A stretch of 64,000 bases of DNA from Dactylonectria macrodidyma (Eukaryota > Ascomycota > Sordariomycetes > Hypocreales > Nectriaceae). Shown here one piece after another: positions 1 through 10,749 of this stretch. The position numbers were made by a program, and so were the translations under genes. Position 1 is the stretch's first letter. Each line of letters starts with the position of its first letter. The notes under the pieces were generated by a model. It was given only the letters and a program-made list of their open reading frames with translations. It was not told the DNA's origin and did not search any database. Location: NCBI GenBank assembly GCA_020744425.1, contig JAGMUV010000001.1, forward strand, positions 372,001 through 436,000, given 5' to 3'.

Positions 1-1733
1 TCTCAATATTGAGAACACACCGCGCCTGACTTGTGTGCCAAAGTCGACTGCTGGCATCCAGATCATTGTCAAGTACGCCAAGCAGCAGAATTTGAGTGTT
101 CGATGCTCTGGATATCGTGCGTATTCACCTTCAATTTAATTTATACACGTCTAACTAACATTGACATCTAGGACACTCCTGGTCGCCCATCTTTGGACGC
201 AACGGCCAGATCCTCATCTCGATGCTCAGCATCCCCCTCGTCACCGAGATACCCAACACCACATCGCTGCCCTTCCCAGAGTCTAAGCCCACGGAGCTCG
301 AGGAGATCACCGTCGTCAAGGGCGGAAAGCCCCGCATCGCCGGAAACACTCTGGTGCGCGTGGGCTGCGCGACGACTAACGAGCGGCTGCGGCGATGGTG
401 CGTCGACAACAAGAAGGTGACGATTCCCCTGAACGTCATCATGGTCGAGATCACTTTGGGCGGAAGTAACGCTCCGATTTGCCACGGAGCAGGCCGTCGT
501 AACCAGACGCTGAGCGACCTCGTCCGCAAGATCGAGTACGTCGATGCCAATGGCGAGCTCCGCTTCGTCGACAAGCCCGAGCATCTCCGCGCTGCGAGCG
601 GCTGCTTCGGCCTCATGGGTGTCGTCACTCACATCACCATGGAGTTTCCGCCCATGACCTACGCCCTCCTTAAGCCGGTGAAAATGCCTGTCATTCAAGC
701 CGTTCCTCCACCACCCGGTATGGCTGAGAAGGATATCCCGCCGGCACTGCTCGGGAACTGGAAGTCCTTGACTGCTGCGCAGAAGCAGCAGTTCCAGGCC
801 GACTTTGAAAAGCGTGCCACCAACGACTACTACTCAGAGTGGTTCTGGTTCCCGTACTCCGATTATTCTTGGGTCAATACTTGGAACAACGTGGCAGACC
901 CCAAGGGTGCTGTAGACTTCCCTGATGACACACACATCTTTCTGTCTTTTATCCAGACCGTCACCATGAATATCCTTCAGAATGCAAACATCCTCAACGA
1001 CCTTATCAATGTCACTGGCCTGTCCGAAGCCTCTGTCACCCTCATCTCGCGCGCCGCCATGGCTGCTCTCCCAGATAACCCCGTCAAAACATATCTCCCC
1101 GATGCGCTTCACTTCCAGCGTGCCATCCAAAACGTCCGCGTCCGCGACATTGAGGTCGAGATGCCCCTCGTCGGCAAAGCAAACGCCCCAGCCGGGACCA
1201 TCGACTTTGCCCCCGTCCAGCAGGCTTGGTGGGACGCCATCCTGCTCACTTACGCCAACAGCGACAAGTGCCCCATGCGTATGCCGCTCGAGATGCGCAT
1301 CATGGGTGGCAGCGACGTCGTCATGGCACCGCAGCGCGGCAACGCCTTGGGTACTTGCAGCATCGAGGTGCTCACACTTCACAGCGCGGCTGATATATGG
1401 CCGCCCTTTGCCCAGTCTGTCCTAGACAAGTGGATGGCGCTCAAAGACCCAAACACGGGCAAGAGGCTCAAGACGCGCCCACACTGGGCAAAGGAGTGGT
1501 ATGACTACAAGGTCGACGGGAAGCCCTGGGTCGAGCGCCTCAAGGCAATCGACTACAAGGACGAAAGACAGGAGTTTTTGGAGCTGCTGACCGAGATTGG
1601 AAAGGACGCCGGCTGGACACTGCAGGATCTGAAGAACAGGTTCTCCAATGACCTTTTTGATTCCTTCTTCTTCGATGGAGTGACCACTAAGAATGGAAAA
1701 AATGGATCAGCCCCAGCCAACGGCAAACACTGA
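1..1733 (+). CDS. FAD-linked oxidase, D-arabinono-1,4-lactone oxidase-like (5' end cut by window)
   Basis: Coding from base 1 (partial) to 116, intron 117-171 (GTGCGT..CTAG, CTAAC branch point at 151-155), then 172-1733 with TGA at 1731. Joining the exons gives SGYRHSW, the FAD-binding (PCMH) segment where VAO-family enzymes carry the His used for covalent flavin attachment; a GGSNAPICHGAG stretch and the D-arabinono-lactone oxidase C-terminal block with RPHWAKEWYDYK follow. By family this is an aldonolactone oxidase using O2. The sequence differs from the core ALO1 enzyme in length and spacing, so a paralogue with another sugar-acid substrate is as likely. No start codon is visible. It is convergent with the MFS gene. 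Family call is firm, substrate unknown. Confidence 0.85.
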
Positions 1734-2144
1734 TATGAATTATTTTCCGTCTGTATCTCTTTTGTTCTTTCCTTTGTCTTGCTAAAGGCCTACCACACAC
1801 TCGTTTTACAACCATTTTCCTTTGTCACACTCTTTTAAATCTCACATATTCGCTATTACCACCAGTCGTTATAGACAGGCGGAAAACGAAGGGAAGCGGG
1901 ATAGGTATCAGGATAGGGATAAGTTGCCGCTCAGCTTTAGGATACCAGAGGTTACCGGCAAAGCGTTGGTAACATATAACTGATACGAGCGGAACTTGGG
2001 TGTTGTACCACCGTGAGCAGCTTTCACGAAATGAGTGGCACGGCCAGGAGTTCAATCCATCGGCCAAGGCAGATACTATAGTATAATTTATGTAATGCCA
2101 AGACCCTGCTTCAAGCGGGGAAGCAAGCCCAACATTCGAACCAT
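1734..2144. other. Intergenic, convergent 3' flanks
   Basis: A 411-bp gap between two convergent genes. It holds T-rich 3'-UTR-like sequence after 1740. No coding frame with family resemblance and no repeat was seen. Confidence 0.6.
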
Positions 2145-3852
2145 CTATTGAGGACGTAAAGCTCCCTTCTCGGACTCACTCCACCGGCCATGGATGAACT
2201 GTCGCACACTTTTGCCCCAGAAAGCGGCAGGGACGGCAAGGAGACCCAAAAAGAGGATGAGTATGGAAATGAGCGTAGTTGACTCAATGATGTCGCTTGA
2301 TACCACCCACGGCATGATCGCACTGCCGATGCCGAAGCTTACCATGCTTCCGATGAAGAGCTGGACCGATAACGCAGCAGCAGCCCATTGGGGAAATGCC
2401 TCGGTTATCCACAGCGAAAATGCGACATTTCCGGAGAGCCAGCTGAAGATGCTCAAGGAAGAGCTGGTATAGATCCACGCTGACGGCCAATTATTCTTAA
2501 CTGCGAGGCCGTTGAGTACCACGCTCGCCAGGCTTGAAAGGACGGGAATGACAAAGCTTGGTAAATAGACCTCGGCATGTCGGATGCCACCCATTCGTAA
2601 CGCGGAGTAGCGTGTGAACCAGGATATAAGAGGGCCGGAACATGGGAATGCAAGAAGAGAGCCGATAATTCCGGCGACTGAGAAGAATATACTAACAGTC
2701 TCAGGATCCTGGTCGCGATCGATTAATAGGTAACTGGGCTGAGTCAGGTTTAAGAAGACCAAACCGCTGAGTATGACACCCGTGAGGAGGGAGACCCAGA
2801 ACGTCAATGGGTTCAAAATGCAGAGCAGCGTCTGCATGTATGTTGCAACCATGCCTTTGACACTGGCCCCATGCGCTTTTCTGACCCTAAGACGGGACCA
2901 GGGACTGCGAACCACTGGGATTTCAGGTAGAGGCCTTTCTTCGCCAAGGTCCTCGTATTGCCCCCAACCGGCGTATATTTGCACCTTCTCGCAGCTATCC
3001 TGGACAAGCACCCGTCCATCAAGTGCAACTGGAGGGCGCAAAAAGTACGTCTCCGGAAGGAAGACGAGAGCGATGATGAAAGCGGCCACACAAGGCGCAA
3101 CCCAGACGCGGTAGCCAATACGCCAGTTGGTATTCAAATCGGTGTTGACGGACAATTTCATGAGGCCCAACTTGATGAAAGCCGACCCAAAACTCCAGTA
3201 CACTGAAAGGGCACTGGGGCGTTCGTGGATAAATGTTGCATCTATGATCATGAGAGGACCCTGTTATCATTAGTTGGAGAACGATCGGGTGATAGATGGA
3301 AAAGCACTGACGATGCCAATTGCTACCCCAGCAGCTAGGGCTTGCAAACTGAGGGCTATCAGCAGTTGATTGAAGTCACCAGCAAATCCAGCCCATAGCG
3401 TGGAGATGCTGGTGACCAGCGCTGCTCCCAAGAAGACAGGCCGTCGTCCAAGGCCTGTGGAGAGAAGAATCCCGAAGAGATGCCCAACACCAGAAAACAG
3501 GGTCATTGCGGAAGACAGCGTCTGAACGCCAAAAGATCCCATTTCCTACTTGAGAATCAGTGCACGTCATCCGAAAACAATTTGGCGGGTCGCCCACCTT
3601 TTCGTCGAACTCATGTTGGATGGCTCCGGTGAAGAAGCCGAGAAGGTTGAATTCGAAAGTGGCCACAACAGAGTAGAGCTGCAGCGCAACAAAAGCCAGC
3701 CATCTCTTGGATCGAGACCAAGTCAACGGGTCTCGGTGAGAGGTGCTCGAAATCGGGAGCTTCAGAACGCGGCCAGCCGAAGTAACAAAGAAGACGCTGC
3801 CAGCAGCGTGGAGAGAATCACCAGTCGACGAGGAGGGGACCGGCCCGGCCAT
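2145..3852 (-). CDS. Major facilitator superfamily transporter (12-TM, DHA1-like)
   Basis: Three exons on the minus strand: 3852-3598, 3545-3312 and 3260-2145, with introns 3597-3546 and 3311-3261. The product is 534 residues. After a polar N-terminus come hydrophobic segments in the 6+6 MFS pattern. The loop after TM2 reads GLGRRPVFLG (MFS motif A-like). A long charged central loop follows the FLPETYF motif that ends TM6. Segments such as IGPLMIIDATF and the C-terminal FWGKSVRQFIHGRW are characteristic of fungal drug/H+ antiporter-type MFS proteins. It would sit in the plasma or organelle membrane. The substrate cannot be told from sequence, and no biosynthetic cluster adjoins it. Confidence 0.85.
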
Positions 3853-5213
3853 TTTGTCGTTATGTCCTCCGTATTAAATCGTATCAACGCACGCACGGCT
3901 CGGTCAATTAAAAATGAAGATGGAAAGAACAAGGAAAAGGGAAAGAAAGAAAAAAAACTCTGTCGTATGTTGTAGCACTAGCCACGGGTCTTTGAGGTTT
4001 TGTTAATTTACTAATAGAGCTTGCCAACCTTGATGCGCTTGTGTCTAGCTCAGGTAGCTCGACAGCACGGCCCGCGCGTCTCCAACTTCTAGACATTGGT
4101 GTTAAGCCACAAACAAGGACAGCGCAACCCTAAAGCTGACTCGCGGGCTTTGATGAGGGTGTGCAATTCACCGTGTTAGGTTTAACTCCTCAAGTTACCC
4201 CGGTTTGCGTCTTCTTTGTAGCGCCCCAGGAGTCTAATGGAGTTTCATGACAGGGGTGATCTCGGGCCAACTCAAGAAAGGTGACAAGTGGCTGCGTTTC
4301 GGCATTGCATCCGTGTCAAAGCCAAAGGAAAGCTTCTTTCGTAGACCCTCGTGAACCTTCATCATCTCAACCCCACGCCCAAAATATCGACACGCTCAGA
4401 CTGTAACTAGATTGAAGAATGTGGTCTATCGCGGTTTGTTCGTTGGCGTCCGTGATCTGTTTCACTATGCATCATCCTTGCACCACATTATACAAAGTGC
4501 CTCCAATTGCGCCGAAAAGTATATCTTGGGCACCGTGGACTTGTGGGCGTCGTTTCAATCGGCGGTAATGGGAGAAGCCGACCCCTGGTTTGATCCATTG
4601 CGACCGAGCGCTCAACAGGCGTTGACATAATTACTGGGGAGCAGTGAAGCAGGGATTCCAAGGTGTTCCCAAAGCGTCGGGCAAAAGGGCCGTGCTAACT
4701 ACCCCAGAAATGTCGGAACTAATTAGTGGCCGAAGGGTTGATGGAGTTGAAACCAAGACTACGCCTCTCAAGGTATCAATAATAGTGGCTTCTTCAGACG
4801 CGCGTACGTACCCTGAATCCCCGTGGAGGATGGAAGCTAGCTATGGGGAAAGCCACAATGCAGGGCTGGTCTCCTCAAGTCTGGACTCGAAGGTACGTAG
4901 TAAACGCTGAAGCGTTGCCTACCCTAGCCGTAAACGCATGGTCAGAGCACCAGCACCTGCAGTGGAAAGGCCCTGATCGGCGACGGCGGACTCTCTTGAC
5001 TGACTTCTGCTATATAAATTATTGTGACTTCTATTATGTACTATCTCTACCGTTCTGCCTACCTATCTAGCTATTCTTAGGTAGCTACTATACTGCTTTT
5101 AATACTTTTTCAGCTTTGTAATAAGAAGAATCTAGTGAAGCGGCTGAGAGGGACGAAGAGGATGAAAAACAACCCCAAATCAGTAACCTAAGAAGGTCCG
5201 GATTGAGGGCTGC
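3853..5213. other. Gene-poor region
   Basis: Upstream of the MFS gene. There are only short open frames (for example 4412-4630 and 4644-4910) with no start context, intron structure or family resemblance. From about 5070 the DNA becomes AT-rich. The last about 100 bases, ending in a purine-rich GATTGAGGGCTGC, run straight into the LTR-like element and could be internal retroelement sequence. Confidence 0.4.
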
Positions 5214-5500
5214 TGTAGTGGCCCGGATCGCAAGGAAGGTCTAGCTGGCAAGGCTGTAAGGGCGATCCGGGCAGAAGACGGCGAGGTCTTGTAAAGAGGG
5301 CGGCGTGGACAACTAGGTCAGAAGGGAAAGAAAGTCATGTTTATTGCTCGATCGTGATGCTTGTCTGAACAGACAGCTTGCGGGCTCTTATACCCTCGGG
5401 CTAGGCTAGGCCGGCCGGCGTGGCCGGGCCGGGTCCGAATAGGTCCCGGGCCGCGATTTATTTAGTCCGGCTGGACCGTAGTCCAGCCAGGGCCGCATCA
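5214..5500. mobile_element. LTR-like element, probably a solo or 3' LTR
   Basis: A 287-bp block that begins TGTAGTGGCCC and ends GGGCCGCATCA. Its ends are imperfect inverted repeats starting TG and ending CA, as in LTRs. It is GC-rich inside AT-rich surroundings. Near its 3' end it has a perfect hairpin: GGCTGGAC (5469-5476), loop CGTA, GTCCAGCC (5481-5488). No 5-bp target duplication was found, and no second copy, gag or pol frame is in the window, so the LTR call rests on the ends and composition only. Confidence 0.4.
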
Positions 5501-6360
5501 CTAGCTTTATAAAGATAATTATAATAATAAAGTTATAATATTAGCTAAGTTAAAGAAACTTCTAATTATATGTAATAACCTACTTATTTACTTATTTTTC
5601 TAATTATATTGCATTTATAGATGTTGGAAAGCTAGCGTGGTATTCAGGGGACCTTAACTACATATATGTATTAAAGAAGTGCAGAAGGCTACCTAAGGCT
5701 TTATATTTAGCTCTAAAGTTGTTTAGTGGAAGGTAGATGCTATAAGAGGATGAAACTATGGGTAAGATGAGATAAAATGGCGATTCTCAGGCCGATATCC
5801 AGAGCGAACCTCTACACTGTTTAAAGGGCACAATCCGGGTCTGGTACCTGACCAAACTCAGGGGTTGACCCGGTCAAGTGTAGTAGCTCGAGTTAAATGT
5901 TCTTTGGAAATTAGATAGAGAATTGAATGCTAAGGTATAAATGTAGCCCTGTTTTATCGTTCAGCCTAAATATTTCCTAATGCTTGCGTAGGAATGATTG
6001 CTATGGGATAGCTTTCTTGCGGTAGGCCATCCACTACTTTTTTGACCCCAGATGGATCGCGCTTATTCACTCCTTGTCCGTGGCCGGCTTAATAGGCAGC
6101 TCAATAATCACATAGCACATGAGAGGTCTATTCTAAAGGCTCAAGCTCGAGTAGTGGCATGGGACGACCCGCTCGGCCCCGAACCGCTCCACCACCTCGA
6201 TCAAAGGACCGCCTAAGGCTTCACTTTCGGCTACAAGATCACCCAGTGAAAAGAAGACGCCAGAAGAGGAAGATACCATGCGTAGGATGAAACAAGATAT
6301 CCGTTCTTAAACCGAAATCCAGCGCACCCCTTCCCAAAGCACAATCCAAATCCATACTCA
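5501..6360. repeat. AT-rich repeat relics, including a diverged repeat pair
   Basis: Bases 5501-5620 are very AT-rich. A block at about 5690-5870 and another at about 6215-6365 align in the same orientation: both share CCTAAGGCTT, then a TAGTGGAA/CAGTGAAA core, AGGATGAAAC, a CCGATATCCAG/CCGAAATCCAG segment and GCACAATCC. Most differences are transitions. A further piece, 5625-5672, matches 46800-46844. These are decayed dispersed repeats; no coding capacity remains. Confidence 0.45.
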
Positions 6361-6379
6361 ACTTGGGATAAACAAAAGG

Positions 6380-6942
6380 TTGACGAAGTTTGGCATTAGT
6401 GTGACGAGAATGGTCCTGTTCTGGCGTTTCGGAAGGAAGGCTGCGAGTGTTAGCTGCTCGTTCTTTGAGGCTGAGGCTGGTGCTGCCGTCTGTATGTGTA
6501 CTACGCCTGTTCCATCTCCAGCTCGAGTGGAGGACGTCCGAATCTTGTCACACGGATCACAGATGGACTTCCCCATTGATCCGGAATCGAACTAGCAAGC
6601 CCTCCGCTCGGCAATCCACACACTCAGTGGAGACACAACGGCTGGTGCAGATACTGGCTCTGACATCTCGTCAATTGATCCCGAAATCCAGTCACGCCTG
6701 GCTGCATCAGACGGAGAGCTTGTCACTAGAACCACTAAAGCCACCAGCGAGCCCGGCATGATGATTGGTGCTCTCTCCAACAAAAAGTCCTGTCACCGAT
6801 CTCAAAATGCTGCCGCGACCCCTTCAGAGCGCACATAAACCGTCGAAGGCACGGGTTTCCGAATCACAGCCGCTCATACACCACAGGAGGCAGAGGTGTC
6901 TGCTGATTTAACTTTCAACATGGCCCTGGCAGGATACTAGCG
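6380..6942 (+). pseudogene. Coding-like relic of unknown family
   Basis: A frame around MDFPIDPESN is interrupted by TAG at about 6593 and then stays open, reading a DTTAGADTGSDISSIDPEIQ segment; it breaks again at about 6836. The acidic Ser/Thr-rich wording and the repeated IDPE motif look like decayed coding sequence rather than random DNA. No domain is recognisable and no intron structure repairs it. Low confidence; it may simply be chance open frame. Confidence 0.2.
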
Positions 6943-7037
6943 AGCTAGGTAGCCTCCGAGAAGAGACAGTTATAAGTTAAACACAGCTACAAGTAGAGTC
7001 CGTTCCAAATTTAGCTAATCATAATTAGAAGATTCAT

Positions 7038-10000
7038 CTAAGCGCCAAAATGAACGTAGGGGATCCAGTGCGTGTTCACAAGCCCTCGTCGCCGCCGCCT
7101 CTTCGAGCTTAATTGCTTGACATTTCTTGTGTCCTTACTCTTGAGCCCTTCTCCATCGCGTAGCGTCCTGAGCGCTCGATGGAGCCCCCGGCACACCGCC
7201 AAATCGGTCATCCCCTCGTCCCGTAGCGTTTTGTAAAACACCCCAGCTACATCAACACAGGGCTTATCCGATACCTCCCAAAGTGTTCCAACAACATGTC
7301 GGAACCCCGTCAGCTGGAACGCACTGACTAGATGAATTCCTTCGTCGTAGAGCCTCGAGTCCTTATTTGCCCCTGTCGAGCAGGCAGAGAGATACGCAAG
7401 AAATGGGCGGCTCTCTTGCAAGTGATTATCGCGGAGACTTTGGACAGTCAGCGGGTCGGCCTTCCAGTCCTGGAGGAACAAACAGCTTCGAGAAGGTTCC
7501 CCTGGGTCTGACTGTCCATGGCCTGCAAAATGAAACATCTTACACGTCTGTAGGCACGCAAGAACGTCGTCTTTTAATGGACGCGGTGTGATCGGATCCA
7601 GCAGGAGCGACGGGCACAGCTGTCTCAACATGTCCACTTCGTCGCCAGCGTATGGGAGTGTTCCATTCCCTGGGGTTTCTCGCATGGCAACCAGAAGGGC
7701 TGACGGTGTTGCGAATTCTCTCATAGAAGTTTGATCCTGTCGATCCTGTCGACGACCATGAAGCAATGACTTGATAGACAGCGCATATGATGACATGGTC
7801 CTATCCAGGACCGTCTCTGTCGACCCTTGGCCGTAACACCCGGCTGCATGAAGCGGCATCTGACTGAGAACTCCAGTTGGGATCCACCAGACGTGAGGCC
7901 AATTGTCATCTAACACTGTAGACGTTAAACCAAGCGCGTCCAAACAGGGGCGGCAGACAGCATGCCAGAGCCATTCCAGCAGAGCCTCCAGATCGGAAGT
8001 CGCTAATGGATTGATGGCCCATTTTTGAACTTGATCTTGTGACAGGTCAGGCAGCTCTATCACCTGAATCCCGGTGCGCTCGATGATGAACGCATCGCAC
8101 CGGTAGAAGCTCATGTTGACAACAATGATGGGATCTGGAGTCGCCGCCGCCGTCAGCTCTGCCTCGGTGGGTGGCTGAAGAAAGCTTTGGAAACCGGACT
8201 TTGTGCGGACCTTTTTTATGAGCTCATCAAGTTCCCGATCGGCTGTACGATGTCGCTCTTGTTGTAGCTGCCAGGTAGCGAAGTGATCACCTGGTGTGGA
8301 AACACGAACGCTGTCCACGGGTTGGTCTAGTTCATTTCGGAGAAACACGAACCTTTCTGCCAAGTCAGGGTATTCCCGCTCAAGATCCGAGACGTCTGTA
8401 CGTATATCCATGAGGAAACTTGCAATCAAACCACGGCCCAGTTCAAGGAGCCGCAAGGCATCGTAATTTCCTTTCTTTGCTCTAAGGGCCGTGGCAGTGG
8501 CCATTGACGCCAAGCCGTAAAGTTGAGCAAGCAAGTTTTGTCTGTCTGTATGTGTCAAAGATCGAGGGCTCACTTTAGGAAGAAGCAACACCGCTTCTTG
8601 CAGAAGCGAACTGGCACTCTCCCAACGTTTCTGCAACACATGTACATAGGCGGCAGATCCAGCAGACCGAATGCGAAGAGACGGGGAAGCAGTTTTGCAA
8701 TCCCACCCCTGACTGTACGAAGCCAGCTGGCGATCTAGGTCGCCTACCGCACCCTTTCTCTTGATTCGCTCACCAAGCCAGTTTCCGAGGTTGTTTAACA
8801 TGAAAGTGCGATCGGGATGATCTTTGGGCATTGCATCTACTGCCCTAGCCACAATACTAATACCACGATCTAAGTCCTCTAGCGAGCCTGTCTTTCTGAA
8901 TCGGCTGCCGAACTTATTTCCGAGATTATTCAGGTAACCAGCGAGGTCGGGGTGGTCTTCAGGCGTTATATCGACCGCTTTCGTTGTAACTTCAATAGCT
9001 CGGACTATATCGTCTTCCCTGCCCGTCTTCTCAAACTGCTTATTAAGTAAGAGTCCGAGGTTATTTAAATAGGCAGCGAGATCGGGATGGTCCTGGGGCG
9101 TGGCGTCTACCGCTCGAGTCATGATTTCGATGGCGCGGCACAGATCTTGAATTGCACCTGTCCTCTCGAATCGTGTGCCCAGCGTATTTGCCAAGGTGCT
9201 TAGAGACCCAGCGTGATGAGGGTGGTTTTGAGGCGTGGTATCTAACGCTCTACTCACAGCATCGAGGGCATGGTCCAGGTCCTTTATTGCACCTATCCTC
9301 TCAAATCGAGTTCTGAGCTTGGTTCCGAGGCTGTGCAAACGATCGGCCAGCTTGGGATGACCCTCAGGCGTGCCATTCACTGCTCTAGCTGCAGCTTCGA
9401 TGGCCTGATCTAGGTCTGTCATTGTGCCCGTTCTCTTGAATCGTATCCCGAGACAGATTGCTAGATTGTTTGAGTAGAGAGCAAAATCTGGCCCGTTTTG
9501 GGATGTCGCATCCACCGCCCTGGTCGCAAATTCGACTGCCCTATTCAGGTCCTTCATCACACCTGTTCTCTCGAATCGCTTGCCAAGACTGGCCCCAAGG
9601 CTGTTTAAGTAGACAGCGCGATCAGGATGGTTCTGAGGCATGACATCCACTGCTCTGCTCGTAGCATCAATAGCACGATTCAAGTCCTCTATTGCTCCTG
9701 TCTTCTCAAAACGGGCGCCAAGCCATGTTCCAAAGCCATTTAAGAAACCTGGGAAATTATGGTGATCCTGAGGCGTGGATGCTATCGCTCCAGATGCAGC
9801 GTCGATAGCACGATCTATATCCTTTACTGCGCCCGTCCTCTCGAATCGCTTGCCGAAGCTATTTCCGAGATTATTCAAATAGCCAGCAAAATCGCGGTGG
9901 TCTCTAGGCGTGACTTTGATGACTCTGGTCGCAGCCTCGACGGCACGATCTAGGTCGTCCACTGAGCCAGTCCTCTCAAATCGCGTGCGGAGCCAGAGTC

Positions 10001-10749
10001 CCAGATTATTCAGACGAACAGCGAGATCCGGGTTTTTTTGAGGCGTACTATCCACTGCCAAGCCGGTAGCGTCGATGGCTCGATCTAGATCCTCCATTGC
10101 GTCAGTCCTCTGAAATCGCCGATGGAGCATCACGCCAAGGTTGCTCAACATTCTAGGCTCCTTGTGGCGATCTATCCCATGTATTAGGCGTTCCACAATT
10201 GCAATGGCCTTATTCAAGTCCTCGATATGGTTGGTCTTCTCATAATTGGTCATCGACTTCGCTGCTCGATTCTTGAGAAGCCTTCTTTGAAGGTCAATAT
10301 CATCGGGCGTGGATTCACGGTTCACTCTAAGTATCGTCATGTTAGCAACTTGCCGTTTTTGTGCTGCAATGTGAGGCGCATAAGCAATTGCACGAAGCTT
10401 TAGAAGTCGTAACTTACTGCTGTTCCAGCGGCGCAGGGGAGTCACCTTCTGCCAACTGCTCACGCTGGTGCATCCGCGCCAAAAGCGTAACGAGAATATC
10501 GAATTGCCGGTCGCGGACCAGTTTCCTCATAGGTGATGACAGAATCCATCCCTCAGTCCACTGGATTGCTCGTTCCAGATGTTCTTCTGAATTTGATTTC
10601 TCGAAGACAAGGTAGTTGGCATATATGCGCAACTCGGCCTCTTCATCATTGCATGGGAATTCTCCTTCCCCTGCAAAAGAATGGAGATCAGTTTCCGTCA
10701 TGCCGTGAAGGGAGGCAGTCAATTTCGTTTCGAAGTTGAATCGCGCCAT
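7038..10749 (-). CDS. TPR-repeat CHAT-domain protein (caspase-fold peptidase-like)
   Basis: Two exons, 10749-10418 and 10326-7038, separated by a 91-bp intron (GTAAGT..CTTAG); 1206 residues. After a 110-residue N-terminal part come about twelve tandem TPR-like units of about 45 residues built on FERTGAxxDLDRAI and a HPDLAxYLNNLG helix pair. A linker (about residues 620-900) leads to a C-terminal CHAT domain (Caspase HetF Associated with TPRs). The predicted catalytic dyad is present: His1047 in HFAGHG and Cys1093 in LSACSTG, followed by the VGTLWEVSD segment usual in the family. CHAT proteins are clan CD cysteine peptidases that TPRs hold and activate; in bacteria some process death effectors or CRISPR partners. 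The fungal substrate is not known. No gasdermin-like partner was recognised next door. Confidence 0.9.
8735..10270 (-). repeat. Tandem about 135-bp coding repeat (TPR array)
   Basis: About eleven to twelve head-to-tail units of about 132-135 bp inside the TPR-CHAT gene. On the plus strand they recur as a CTCTCGAATCG/CTTCTCAAA-type segment followed by an AGATTATT or AGGTTGTTTA-type segment. Units differ from each other by scattered substitutions, yet the phase is kept. Confidence 0.8.

Noticed and set aside
834..1382. Minus-strand frame inside the FAD oxidase gene
   Set aside because: Shadow of the oxidase coding sequence.
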